From: Sporomusa malonica
GTDB taxonomy: Bacteria; Bacillota; Negativicutes; Sporomusales; Sporomusaceae
Direction: 5' to 3' (one strand)
Assembly: GCF_041428715.1 (NCBI RefSeq)
Contig: NZ_CP155572.1
Length of the DNA: 64,000 bases
This document shows positions 8,715 through 15,165 of the stretch, piece after piece (position 1 is the stretch's first letter; the number at the start of each line of letters is the position of its first letter). The notes below the pieces were generated by a model. It saw nothing but the letters and a program-made list of their open reading frames with translations. It was not told the origin of the DNA and did not search any database. A program made the translations under genes and the position numbers.

Positions 8715-9932
8715 ATGCAGCAAGGTCCTTCTTTATATGCAATGTTGTTTATATTTCTGCTTTTATTAGGATTGACGTGGCTAGGTGGGCGGATTCTGCC
8801 TAAATGGCACCCGGTCTATGCCGGGAAAGGGTTTAGGTATGGCTACTGGATTGCCACGTTTTTAGCGGTAGGTACTCTTATCTTTAGCCGCTGGCTGCGA
8901 CCAGTCAGCGGTTTTCCCGGCGAGTGGTTTCGGTACCTTATTTACGCGGCCTATGTGTGGATGGTTGGTCTGGTTTTTATGCTGGTTTTACTATTGGCAG
9001 GCCATAGCGTACGATGGCTGGTGAGTAAGGTTAGCCAAATGACTGGGCAGGTGGGGACAGACCCCTCTCACACGGAGGTTATTCCAGCAGAGGGAATAAC
9101 GCGCCGCCAGTTTCTGCAGGGGGCAATTGCCGCTGTTCCGGCAGTGCCGATGGCTGTTAGTGCGTATGGGGTAATTGGCGGAGACACCAATATTGTTGTT
9201 AACCGGCATACATTGCCCTTTCCCCAGCTGCCGCCAGCGCTGGACGGTTTTAAAATTGCCCAAATCAGTGATACTCATATTGGACCGTTTTTTGGTATGG
9301 ACAAGCTTGATCGGGTGCTGGCTATGGTTAAGCAGGAAAACCCTGAGCTTTTGGCTGTCACCGGCGACTTAGTCGATGATCTAGATTTATTACCGCTAAC
9401 GATGCAGCGACTGGCTGCTTTTCAAGCTGAGCTGGCTCAGGGTATTTTTTACTGCTGGGGTAATCATGAATACTTTCGGGATATTGGACGTATCCGCAGG
9501 GCGCTGGATGCTAGTCCGGTTACTGTTCTGGAAAACAGGAATCAGGCAGTAGGCAATGGCTTATACCTGGCTGGTGTCGATTATCCCTGGGGTAAGAATA
9601 AGGCTGAGGTGGAAGCAAAGCGGCAGGAGTTTTTTACTCAGGCTGTACGGGCAATACCGGCAGAGGCTTTTACCGTTCTTTTGACCCATCACCCGGATTT
9701 TTTTGATAACGCATTTGCCGCCAGGGTGCCGTTGTCGCTGGCCGGACATACGCATGGCGGCCAGGTAGCTATTTTTGGTAGGTCAATCTTACCTGTACAA
9801 TATAAATATATGAGGGGAATGTTCCAACAGGACAGCTCCTTCGGCTATGTCAGCGTAGGTACAGGGCATTGGCTGCCGGTTAGGATTGGCTGTCCGGCAG
9901 AAATCAGTATTTTTACATTAAAGAGGAAATAG
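8715..9932 (+). CDS. Metallophosphoesterase with N-terminal membrane helices and a Tat-like segment (YkuE-like)
   Basis: Calcineurin-like phosphoesterase predicted to act at the outer face of the inner membrane. The first 105 residues hold three hydrophobic helices. Next comes ITRRQFLQGAIAAV (about 131-144), a good twin-arginine signal core followed by a hydrophobic stretch. The catalytic domain (about 175-405) shows the five metallophosphoesterase blocks: ISDTHIG, TGDLVDD, WGNHEYF, THHPDFF and LAGHTHGG. ATG 8715 is used since GGAGGTG lies just upstream; the upstream in-frame ATG at 8691 has no ribosome site. B. subtilis YkuE, a related enzyme, is a known Tat substrate; substrate here is unknown. 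Confidence 0.85.
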   Translation: MQQGPSLYAMLFIFLLLLGLTWLGGRILPKWHPVYAGKGFRYGYWIATFLAVGTLIFSRWLRPVSGFPGEWFRYLIYAAYVWMVGLVFMLVLLLAGHSVRWLVSKVSQMTGQVGTDPSHTEVIPAEGITRRQFLQGAIAAVPAVPMAVSAYGVIGGDTNIVVNRHTLPFPQLPPALDGFKIAQISDTHIGPFFGMDKLDRVLAMVKQENPELLAVTGDLVDDLDLLPLTMQRLAAFQAELAQGIFYCWGNHEYFRDIGRIRRALDASPVTVLENRNQAVGNGLYLAGVDYPWGKNKAEVEAKRQEFFTQAVRAIPAEAFTVLLTHHPDFFDNAFAARVPLSLAGHTHGGQVAIFGRSILPVQYKYMRGMFQQDSSFGYVSVGTGHWLPVRIGCPAEISIFTLKRK

Positions 9933-9934
9933 CC

Positions 9935-10435
9935 ATGAATCAAGTTACGGACATTATTGACCATAACTTAAAAATCCTGTTTATTGGCTTCAATCCTGGG
10001 CGCAGGTCTGCCGAGACAGGGCATCATTTTGCCGGTCACTCGAATAAGTTTTGGAGGCTGTTGGCTGCGGCAGGGCTTACGCCCTATCAGTTTAAGCCGG
10101 AAGAAGATAGCAAACTGCTGACCGTTGGTATAGGCATTACTAATATCGTAGCTCGCCCCAGCCGGGCAGCCGAGGAAATAACCAAGGAGGAGTACCGGGC
10201 CGGGCGGGAAATTCTCAAAGAAAAGCTTATTGCCTACAAGCCACAGATTGCCTGCTTCGCTGGGGTGGGGGTATATAAGGAGTTTGCTGGGAGGACTCGC
10301 GTAACCTGCGGCATGCAGCCAATCAGCGTGATCAGCGGAGTAACAGATTTTGTTGTACCGTCGCCCAGCGGCCTGACTCGGATATTGTTTAATGATCAGT
10401 TAGCGTATTATCAGGAATTGGTGCAGTTACTATAG
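9935..10435 (+). CDS. mug: G/U mismatch-specific DNA glycosylase (Mug/TDG family)
   Basis: Base-excision repair enzyme that removes uracil or thymine mispaired with guanine. The 166-residue size fits Mug. The family signature ILFIGFNPGRRSAETGHHFA (catalytic Asn in GFNPG) is near residues 14-33, and the second conserved block FVVPSPSGLTR near the C-terminus corresponds to the active-site loop that inserts into the helix. It starts two bases after the metallophosphoesterase stop and is likely co-transcribed; no functional link between the two is evident. Confidence 0.93.
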   Translation: MNQVTDIIDHNLKILFIGFNPGRRSAETGHHFAGHSNKFWRLLAAAGLTPYQFKPEEDSKLLTVGIGITNIVARPSRAAEEITKEEYRAGREILKEKLIAYKPQIACFAGVGVYKEFAGRTRVTCGMQPISVISGVTDFVVPSPSGLTRILFNDQLAYYQELVQLL

Positions 10436-10524
10436 AAATTATAGCAAAAAATATCTGCCTGAGCCTATGGCGGCAGGAGGGTAGTGTCAGTTTTTTGACA
10501 CAAATCTTAGTAAAAGGGATAAGA

Positions 10525-10556
10525 CAGGCGCTTGCTGAAGCAAGCGCCTGCTTTTC
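10525..10556 (+). terminator. Terminator after mug
   Basis: Near-perfect hairpin CAGGCGCTTGCT-ga-AGCAAGCGCCTG followed by CTTTTC. Confidence 0.88.
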
Positions 10557-10580
10557 TCTTAAATTGGACGGTTAGCGGAG

Positions 10581-10609
10581 TTGGCTGTAAATATAGGGTT
10601 GTGTATAAT
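10581..10609 (+). promoter_or_regulatory. Sigma-70-type promoter of the solute-binding protein gene
   Basis: TTGGCT at 10581-10586 and TATAAT at 10604-10609 with a 17-bp spacer, about 38 bases before the start codon. Confidence 0.65.
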
Positions 10610-10646
10610 TATAAGAGAATTATGCATGTTGAAAGGGGTACATACT

Positions 10647-11426
10647 ATGTCACGGAAATCGATGTCTTTTATTATCCTTACCTTATTTGTTTTGACTGTG
10701 GGTCTGACTGGATGCGGCGGAAGCCAGCAAGCTCAGCCAGCGGCTGTTAAAGTTCTGAAAGTGGGGGCCGAGGCTACCTTCCCGCCATTTGAATTCCAGG
10801 ACGAAAAAAGCAAAGACTATGTAGGTTTTGATGTTGACCTGATGAAGGCTATTGGCAAACAAATGGGTACAGAAGTTCAAATTGTCAATACTGCTTTTGA
10901 CGGACTGATTCCGGCGTTGGAAGGCGGCCAAATTGACGTAATTGCGTCAGCCATGACCATTACGGACGAACGTTCTAAAAAAGTTAATTTTTCCAAACCG
11001 TACTATAAGTCGGGCTTATCCATTATCGTGAAAGCCGACAACAATGCCATTAAAACCTTTAAAGACCTTGAAGGCAAGCGAATTGCTGTACAAATCGGAA
11101 CTACCGGTGCTGAAGAAGCTAAAAAGATTAAGGATGCTAAGGTTCGTGAATTTAACAGTGCGTCTGAAGCCTTCCTTGAGCTCAAGGCTGGCGGCGCTGA
11201 CGCTGTTGTTAACGACCTGCCGGTAAACGAGTACTACCTGACTAAAGGCGGCAGCAAAGATGCTAAATTAGTGGGTGAAGTGCTTAATGCTGAAGAATAT
11301 GGTGTAGCAGTAGCCAAGAAAAACACCGAGCTTGCCGGAAAAATTAGCAAAGCGCTGGATGAGATCAAACAAAATGGCGAGTATGCTAAAGTTTACGAAA
11401 AGTGGTTTGGTAAAAAGCCGCAATAA
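10647..11426 (+). CDS. Amino-acid ABC transporter substrate-binding lipoprotein (GlnH/ArtJ-like)
   Basis: Extracytoplasmic solute-binding protein (family 3) for polar amino acids. The lipoprotein signal ends in LTGC (Cys23), so it should be anchored by lipid. The mature domain has EATFPPFEFQDE, YVGFDVDLMKAIGKQM and AMTITDERSKKVNFSKPYY, typical of glutamine/arginine binders. ATG 10647 is chosen because GAAAGGGG lies upstream and it yields a proper signal peptide. No permease or ATPase gene is adjacent and a terminator follows, so it works with a transporter encoded elsewhere. Exact ligand cannot be assigned. Confidence 0.93.
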   Translation: MSRKSMSFIILTLFVLTVGLTGCGGSQQAQPAAVKVLKVGAEATFPPFEFQDEKSKDYVGFDVDLMKAIGKQMGTEVQIVNTAFDGLIPALEGGQIDVIASAMTITDERSKKVNFSKPYYKSGLSIIVKADNNAIKTFKDLEGKRIAVQIGTTGAEEAKKIKDAKVREFNSASEAFLELKAGGADAVVNDLPVNEYYLTKGGSKDAKLVGEVLNAEEYGVAVAKKNTELAGKISKALDEIKQNGEYAKVYEKWFGKKPQ

Positions 11427-11437
11427 TATAGGGTAGA

Positions 11438-11476
11438 AAAAAAGACGTACCGGCCTTCGTGCTGGTACGTCTTTTC
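11438..11476. terminator. Bidirectional terminator
   Basis: Hairpin AAAAGACGTACCgGCC-ttcgt-GCtGGTACGTCTTTT. The T run is longer on the minus side (TTTTTTT), so besides ending the binding-protein transcript it would stop a minus-strand transcript coming from 11480-11715. Confidence 0.85.
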
Positions 11477-11501
11477 AGATCGTCGACAAAAAGGGACTTT
11501 A

Positions 11502-11651
11502 CGCAAAGCATACGGTGCCTTTTTCGGTACAAGCCAATATCGGACCGCCCGTTGCTGAACCAATCCAAGTAGAGCAGCCGGAGCCAGAGCAAGAAACTGA
11601 GGAGGGTGAGCCTTCCGCAGGTGGTCCGATACACTTGGATTGGACCATATC
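11502..11651 (-). CDS. Possible small Cys-rich peptide, unrecognised
   Basis: A minus-strand frame starting at an ATG gives 49 residues with five cysteines (MVQSKCIGPP at the start, SCSGSGCST in the middle, LACTEKGTVCFA at the end). For it: a minus-strand terminator with a strong T run lies just downstream (11438-11476). Against it: no Shine-Dalgarno before the ATG, no recognised family, and an overlapping plus-strand frame of similar length (11515-11754). It could equally be a non-coding RNA, since the DNA contains two pairs of inverted repeats. Low confidence. Confidence 0.25.
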
Positions 11652-11714
11652 GTGTGAGATTGCGGAATGGCGTAGGACTGAGATTGAGATTAGGGAGAGG
11701 GCGGGATGGAATGC

Positions 11715-11741
11715 AAAAAAGCCTGCCAAGAGGCCAGGCTG
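11715..11741 (-). terminator. Terminator of the Ser/Thr-rich gene
   Basis: Read on the minus strand: AGCCTGGCC-tctt-GGCAGGCT followed by TTTTTT, 10 bases after the stop of the gene at 11751-12116. Confidence 0.8.
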
Positions 11742-11750
11742 GATAACATC

Positions 11751-12116
11751 CTAAACTAAAAGGTCAAGCGTGCTTGATGAAGAAGCTGTAGTAGTAGAGG
11801 AAGCGGTGTCGGAGGAAACAACATAGTTTAATGAGTTAGATGATAGATTGTTGTAATAGTCGTACAAAAATAAATTGGAAATAGTGGAGCCCTGATATGA
11901 ATCAAAAAGTTGTGAAGTATATGTGTTTTGAAGAGCAGCCTTTATTAAAGCAGGAGTTATTTCTAGTGAATAGGCTGCAGTATCAGATGTAGTGGATGAG
12001 GATGTAGCTGTAGTTGTTGTGCTGTCAGTTGTAGATTCAGTAGTATCCGCGCTTGAGGATTCCGAGGAAAGTAGTGACGAAGTGGTATACGTTGTAACTC
12101 CTGATACAGCTGACAT
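11751..12116 (-). CDS. Ser/Thr-rich hypothetical protein
   Basis: A 121-residue protein of unknown function. Residues 1-50 and 100-117 are almost pure Ser/Thr/Ala/Asp low-complexity sequence; the centre (EITPALIKAALQNTY to YDYYNNLSSNSLNYV, about 51-95) looks like a short folded, helical segment with several Tyr. No signal peptide or membrane helix is seen. AGGATG lies about 8 bases before the ATG, and a clean terminator follows on the same strand, which supports a real monocistronic gene. No family recognised. Confidence 0.6.
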   Translation of the reverse strand: MSAVSGVTTYTTSSLLSSESSSADTTESTTDSTTTTATSSSTTSDTAAYSLEITPALIKAALQNTYTSQLFDSYQGSTISNLFLYDYYNNLSSNSLNYVVSSDTASSTTTASSSSTLDLLV

Positions 12117-12282
12117 TTGAATCGCATCCTGATTGGTTATTTTCTATAATGTTCGTGGGTAAATGTTAAAAAAATATTAGATAGTATCTCAACTTTCGCA
12201 GCACAAAATTGGCAGGTAAGCCTTGATATGGTCTGCGTCTTATTGTATAACACCCGTGATGCATACAATTGTCCTAAAAATA

Positions 12283-12295
12283 TTTAGCAACTAAA
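12283..12295. promoter_or_regulatory. MarR-type operator O1
   Basis: TTTAGCAACTAAA, a near-perfect 13-bp palindrome of the same family as five further copies in this cluster. It lies 31 bases upstream of O2 and has no promoter of its own. Confidence 0.6.
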
Positions 12296-12301
12296 ATAAA
12301 A

Positions 12302-12330
12302 TTGACAAAATAATTTAGTAACTATACAAT
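12302..12330 (+). promoter_or_regulatory. MarR-controlled promoter of the amidohydrolase gene, with operator O2
   Basis: TTGACA (12302-12307), 17-bp spacer, TACAAT (12325-12330). The operator TTTAGTAACTATA (12314-12326) fills the spacer, so a bound repressor would block RNA polymerase. Confidence 0.75.
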
Positions 12331-12411
12331 AAAGAGAGACAGATGAATGGTGTATTAAATGAATTCAATAATTGGAGGCGGTCTTCTGTGAACAGGTAGA
12401 GTTTCTTTTTT

Positions 12412-12440
12412 TTGAGATTTTTGTTTAGTAGCTAAAAAAT
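12412..12440 (+). promoter_or_regulatory. Second candidate promoter with operator O3
   Basis: TTGAGA at 12412-12417, operator TTTAGTAGCTAAA at 12424-12436 and a poor -10 (AAAAAT, 12435-12440). The operator starts exactly 12 bases after the first base of the -35, as at the other promoters of the cluster. It may be a weak promoter or a road-block operator in the leader. Confidence 0.45.
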
Positions 12441-12466
12441 ATGCGGGGTATGAGGGGGTAATAAAA

Positions 12467-13477
12467 ATGGGAAAGCATAAGATTATTGATGTTCAATCGC
12501 ATTTCCTTCCTGAAAAGTGGCTGAAAGAAATTTCCGGGCGCACTCAGTATCCGTTTCTTGAAAAGAAAAATGATGATATCTGGGTTATACATGGTTCTTC
12601 TTACGATAAGCTGCCTTATTATACGACCAAAAGTGGTATTAACATTCAAAGCAAATTAAGAGAGATGGATGACGCAGGAATAGAAACGAGTCTTTTAACG
12701 TTGAGTCCTGCCGGGCCGGACAATGGATTCTACACGGCTGACGCCGATAGGCTTGCGCAAATTGCTAATGATGGAATTGCGGAAATAGTAGCTTGTTATC
12801 CTAATCGCTTTCGCGGTATAGCGAGCCTTGGTTATGGAAATATTGAGGATGCTGTTGCGGAATTGAAAAGATGTATTGATGAGCTGGATTTCATAGGTCT
12901 GCAAGTATTCCCGTATATCGGAGGCAAAAAATCTGTAGCCCATCCTACTCTAAAGCCAATTTGGCGAGTGCTTGCGGAAAAGGACATTCCCCTTATTTTT
13001 CATCCAGGGTCTCCAATGAATACTGATTATGGAAATTATCTTATCGGGGGTTTAATGGGATATTGGTTTGATGATGCAATAGTTATGGTTAAATTCATTT
13101 TAAGCGGACTGCTTGATGAATTTCCCAATCTAAAGATTGTTTGTCCTCATACATGGTCGTTGCTTCCTTATCTAATAGACCGACTGGATTATCAAGTAAC
13201 CCGGTTTTCAAAGCATTTCCCGGAGATGAAAAACAAAAAGGCTCCTAGTGAATACTTGAAAAATGTATATACGGATTGCAACAATTTCTCTGGGGATGAT
13301 CTTCGATATGCCATTAAGAAAATGGGCGGGGTAAACTATGTGATGTATGGTAGTGACTCGCCATTTGTTCCAGCGGAGTTCATTGTGGATATGGTAGAAA
13401 AGTCAGGGCTGTCCTCAGCGGATATTGAAAGAATCTTCGCGGGAAATGCCCAAAGGTTGTTTGGCATTGATCTTTAA
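12467..13477 (+). CDS. Amidohydrolase-2 family protein (ACMSD-like)
   Basis: Metal-dependent TIM-barrel hydrolase or decarboxylase of the family that includes aminocarboxymuconate-semialdehyde decarboxylase and resorcylate decarboxylases. At 336 residues it is of normal length. Visible blocks: IDVQSHFLPEKW at the N-terminus, LIFHPGSPMN (metal His) near 180, VCPHTWSLLPYLIDRLD near 225 and YGSDSPF near 290 (catalytic Asp). The usual first-strand HxH is QSH here, so one metal ligand may be replaced. It is the first gene of a MarR-controlled cluster, with GAGGGGG before ATG 12467. Substrate unknown; a cyclic or aromatic acid is plausible. Confidence 0.85.
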   Translation: MGKHKIIDVQSHFLPEKWLKEISGRTQYPFLEKKNDDIWVIHGSSYDKLPYYTTKSGINIQSKLREMDDAGIETSLLTLSPAGPDNGFYTADADRLAQIANDGIAEIVACYPNRFRGIASLGYGNIEDAVAELKRCIDELDFIGLQVFPYIGGKKSVAHPTLKPIWRVLAEKDIPLIFHPGSPMNTDYGNYLIGGLMGYWFDDAIVMVKFILSGLLDEFPNLKIVCPHTWSLLPYLIDRLDYQVTRFSKHFPEMKNKKAPSEYLKNVYTDCNNFSGDDLRYAIKKMGGVNYVMYGSDSPFVPAEFIVDMVEKSGLSSADIERIFAGNAQRLFGIDL

Positions 13478-13489
13478 TGACGGAGTGGC

Positions 13490-13502
13490 TATAGCAGCTA
13501 AA
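13490..13502. promoter_or_regulatory. MarR-type operator O4
   Basis: TATAGCAGCTAAA, the exact reverse complement of O5 (13521-13533), 31 bases upstream of it; the same 31-base interval separates O1 and O2. Confidence 0.6.
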
Positions 13503-13508
13503 AAGTAT

Positions 13509-13537
13509 TTGATATATTAGTTTAGCTGCTATATAAT
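13509..13537 (+). promoter_or_regulatory. Autoregulated marR promoter with operator O5
   Basis: TTGATA (13509-13514), 17-bp spacer, TATAAT (13532-13537); operator TTTAGCTGCTATA at 13521-13533 sits in the spacer, in the same phase as at the other promoters. Confidence 0.78.
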
Positions 13538-13555
13538 AAAGCTGGGTGATAGGGT

Positions 13556-13996
13556 ATGGACAAAAAAGCTGCAATCATGGAAAAAATGTTTCGCGCCTTC
13601 AACGAAATGAATGAAAGCGCAAAACAACCGCGGGATTATGGAACCGGACAATTGCTTTACCAGTCGGAAATTCACACTGTGTCGACCATTTGCAATCACA
13701 AACAGGTGAATGCCAGTGAATTGGCACAAATAATGGGGATTACCAAAGGCGCGATCACACAAGTGGTAAACAAGCTGATACAAAAAGGGCTTGTGGAAAA
13801 ATATAACCTCCCGGGTAATAAAAAGGAAGTTTATTTCAGTCCAACGGAATCCGGCAGAATAGCTAACAAAGCTCATTGCCGATATCATGAAGAAATACAT
13901 GGTCATGTGATAGGATATCTGGGTGAATTGGATGAGGAAAAACTTGAAGCCATTGGGCAGTTTTTCGACATATTCTTTTCGAGTATGAAAAGATAG
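13556..13996 (+). CDS. MarR-family transcriptional regulator
   Basis: A 146-residue winged helix-turn-helix dimer. The DNA-binding core reads HTVSTICNHKQVNASELAQ (recognition region ITKGAITQVVNKLIQKGLVEK) followed by the wing (GNKKEVYFSPTESG). The C-terminal helix pair fits MarR dimerisation. Six copies of a 13-bp palindrome (TTTAGNNNCTAAA type) lie at three promoter regions around it, so it almost certainly represses its own gene, the amidohydrolase and the permease operon. The effector is probably the substrate or product of the cluster (inference). Two Cys are present, neither in an obvious OhrR-like redox position. Confidence 0.9.
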   Translation: MDKKAAIMEKMFRAFNEMNESAKQPRDYGTGQLLYQSEIHTVSTICNHKQVNASELAQIMGITKGAITQVVNKLIQKGLVEKYNLPGNKKEVYFSPTESGRIANKAHCRYHEEIHGHVIGYLGELDEEKLEAIGQFFDIFFSSMKR

Positions 13997-14002
13997 TTTT
14001 TT

Positions 14003-14031
14003 TTGAAAAAATAGTTTAGTTACTAAATAAT
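14003..14031 (+). promoter_or_regulatory. MarR-controlled promoter of the permease operon, with operator O6
   Basis: TTGAAA (14003-14008), 17-bp spacer, AATAAT (14026-14031); the perfect palindrome TTTAGTTACTAAA (14015-14027) overlaps spacer and -10. Confidence 0.72.
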
Positions 14032-14042
14032 AGGGGGCCTAT

Positions 14043-14474
14043 ATGATTGACCATAAAACAAAAGAGCGGGTTGCTAATGAAGTAAAACAATCACTATGGC
14101 TGATTCTGCAGGTATTGCCGCTTATTCTATTCGGGATTTTGATTTCAGCAGCCATTTCGTCGTTACTGCCACCGGAAATGGTAATGAAGTTTGTCGGTAA
14201 TGAAGCCGGAATCAAGGGGATTTTTATCGGAGGCGTTGCTGGCGCACTTGTCCCCGGTGAACCGTTTTTCGGGTTGCCAATTGCGGAAGGTCTGGCGAAA
14301 GCTGGTGCGGGGTATGGAGCGTTGATTGCATTTATTTCATCGTGGGCACTGTTTTCCGTTACGCTTTATCCTGCCGAGATTGCATTTTTTGGGTGGCGAT
14401 TTGTCCTGTTGCGAAGTTTACTTAATTTGTTTATCCCAGGACTTGCTGGCTTTATTGCCTATTTGATAGTGTGA
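14043..14474 (+). CDS. Half-size permease, DUF318/YraQ-like, first subunit
   Basis: A 143-residue membrane protein with about four helices. The loop GALVPGEPFFGLPIAEGL corresponds in place and context to the conserved loop of PF03773 permeases (ArsP/YraQ), where a Cys-Ser-Cys motif is usual; here it is GEPF, so a thiol-based metalloid chemistry is unlikely. Full-length family members contain two such halves in one chain; here the second half is a separate gene 32 bases downstream, implying a heterodimer. GGGGG precedes ATG 14043, and an operator-bearing promoter lies directly upstream. Confidence 0.75.
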   Translation: MIDHKTKERVANEVKQSLWLILQVLPLILFGILISAAISSLLPPEMVMKFVGNEAGIKGIFIGGVAGALVPGEPFFGLPIAEGLAKAGAGYGALIAFISSWALFSVTLYPAEIAFFGWRFVLLRSLLNLFIPGLAGFIAYLIV

Positions 14475-14506
14475 CGCAACTTTGGACTTAAAAGGAGATG
14501 CTTTTA

Positions 14507-15118
14507 GTGCAGAAAGATAAAATCGTAAATAGCCATGGGAACAATCTGAAGAATAACAGGCTAATGCTTGTTTACTGCGTTATGGCAGCACTGACTGCGG
14601 TCTTGCTGGGAGCGGCTTTTGTCGTGGCGCCGGATCGGATTGTTATGGAAATCAATAAATCGTACTCCGCAATATTGGAGGTTTTGCCGGTCGTTGCGGT
14701 CAGCATCCTTGCCGCAACTGCGATTACCGCTTTAATTTCGCCGCAGTTTATCGCTAAATGGGCAGGCGATAATAGTCGCATAACCGGGGTTCTTATTGCA
14801 AGCGCGGCTGGTGCACTCATTCCTTGTGAACCCATGCTGGGTTTGCCGATGATTTTGGGGATTGCGCGCGGCGGTGCCGGGATTGGTTTCATAGTCGCCC
14901 TTTTAACCTCCAGCAAGTTGTTTTCTTTTATGAGAATACCTGACTATTTCGCCTTTTTGAATTTCCAACTGGCGATGGTATTCCTGGCTTGCACATTGGC
15001 AATGCCCTTTTTGTCCGGTCTGCTGGCCAGATTTTACGCTGGGCACATTTACTGGAAAGATAATGAAAATACCACAGACGAACGGCCGGGATCGGTCATT
15101 AGCTGTAGGAAACAATAA
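14507..15118 (+). CDS. Half-size permease, DUF318/YraQ-like, second subunit
   Basis: A 203-residue membrane protein, second half of the split permease. It has a short polar N-terminus, helices near 25-45, 60-90, 100-135 and 145-175, and the loop GALIPCEPMLGLPMILGIARGG, which mirrors GALVPGEPFFGLPIAEGLAKAG of the partner but keeps one Cys. A polar tail follows (from about 180). GTG 14507 is preferred: AGGAG (14493-14497) is 9 bases upstream, whereas the in-frame ATG at 14498 would touch it. Likely forms a heterodimeric channel or exporter with the preceding product. Confidence 0.72.
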   Translation: MQKDKIVNSHGNNLKNNRLMLVYCVMAALTAVLLGAAFVVAPDRIVMEINKSYSAILEVLPVVAVSILAATAITALISPQFIAKWAGDNSRITGVLIASAAGALIPCEPMLGLPMILGIARGGAGIGFIVALLTSSKLFSFMRIPDYFAFLNFQLAMVFLACTLAMPFLSGLLARFYAGHIYWKDNENTTDERPGSVISCRKQ

Positions 15119-15165
15119 CAGCAGGGAAAAACAACACATGATTTAAGGGAAAAGAGGTATGGATT

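Noticed and set aside
11515..11754. Plus-strand 79-residue protein
   Set aside because: It starts with GTG without a ribosome site, runs across the minus-strand terminator and has unlike composition to the neighbours; overlapping minus-strand signals are better supported.
12343..12399. 18-codon leader peptide before the amidohydrolase gene (MNGVLNEFNNWRRSSVNR)
   Set aside because: The ribosome site is weak and a second very short frame overlaps; no run of regulatory codons is seen, so it is not distinguished from chance.
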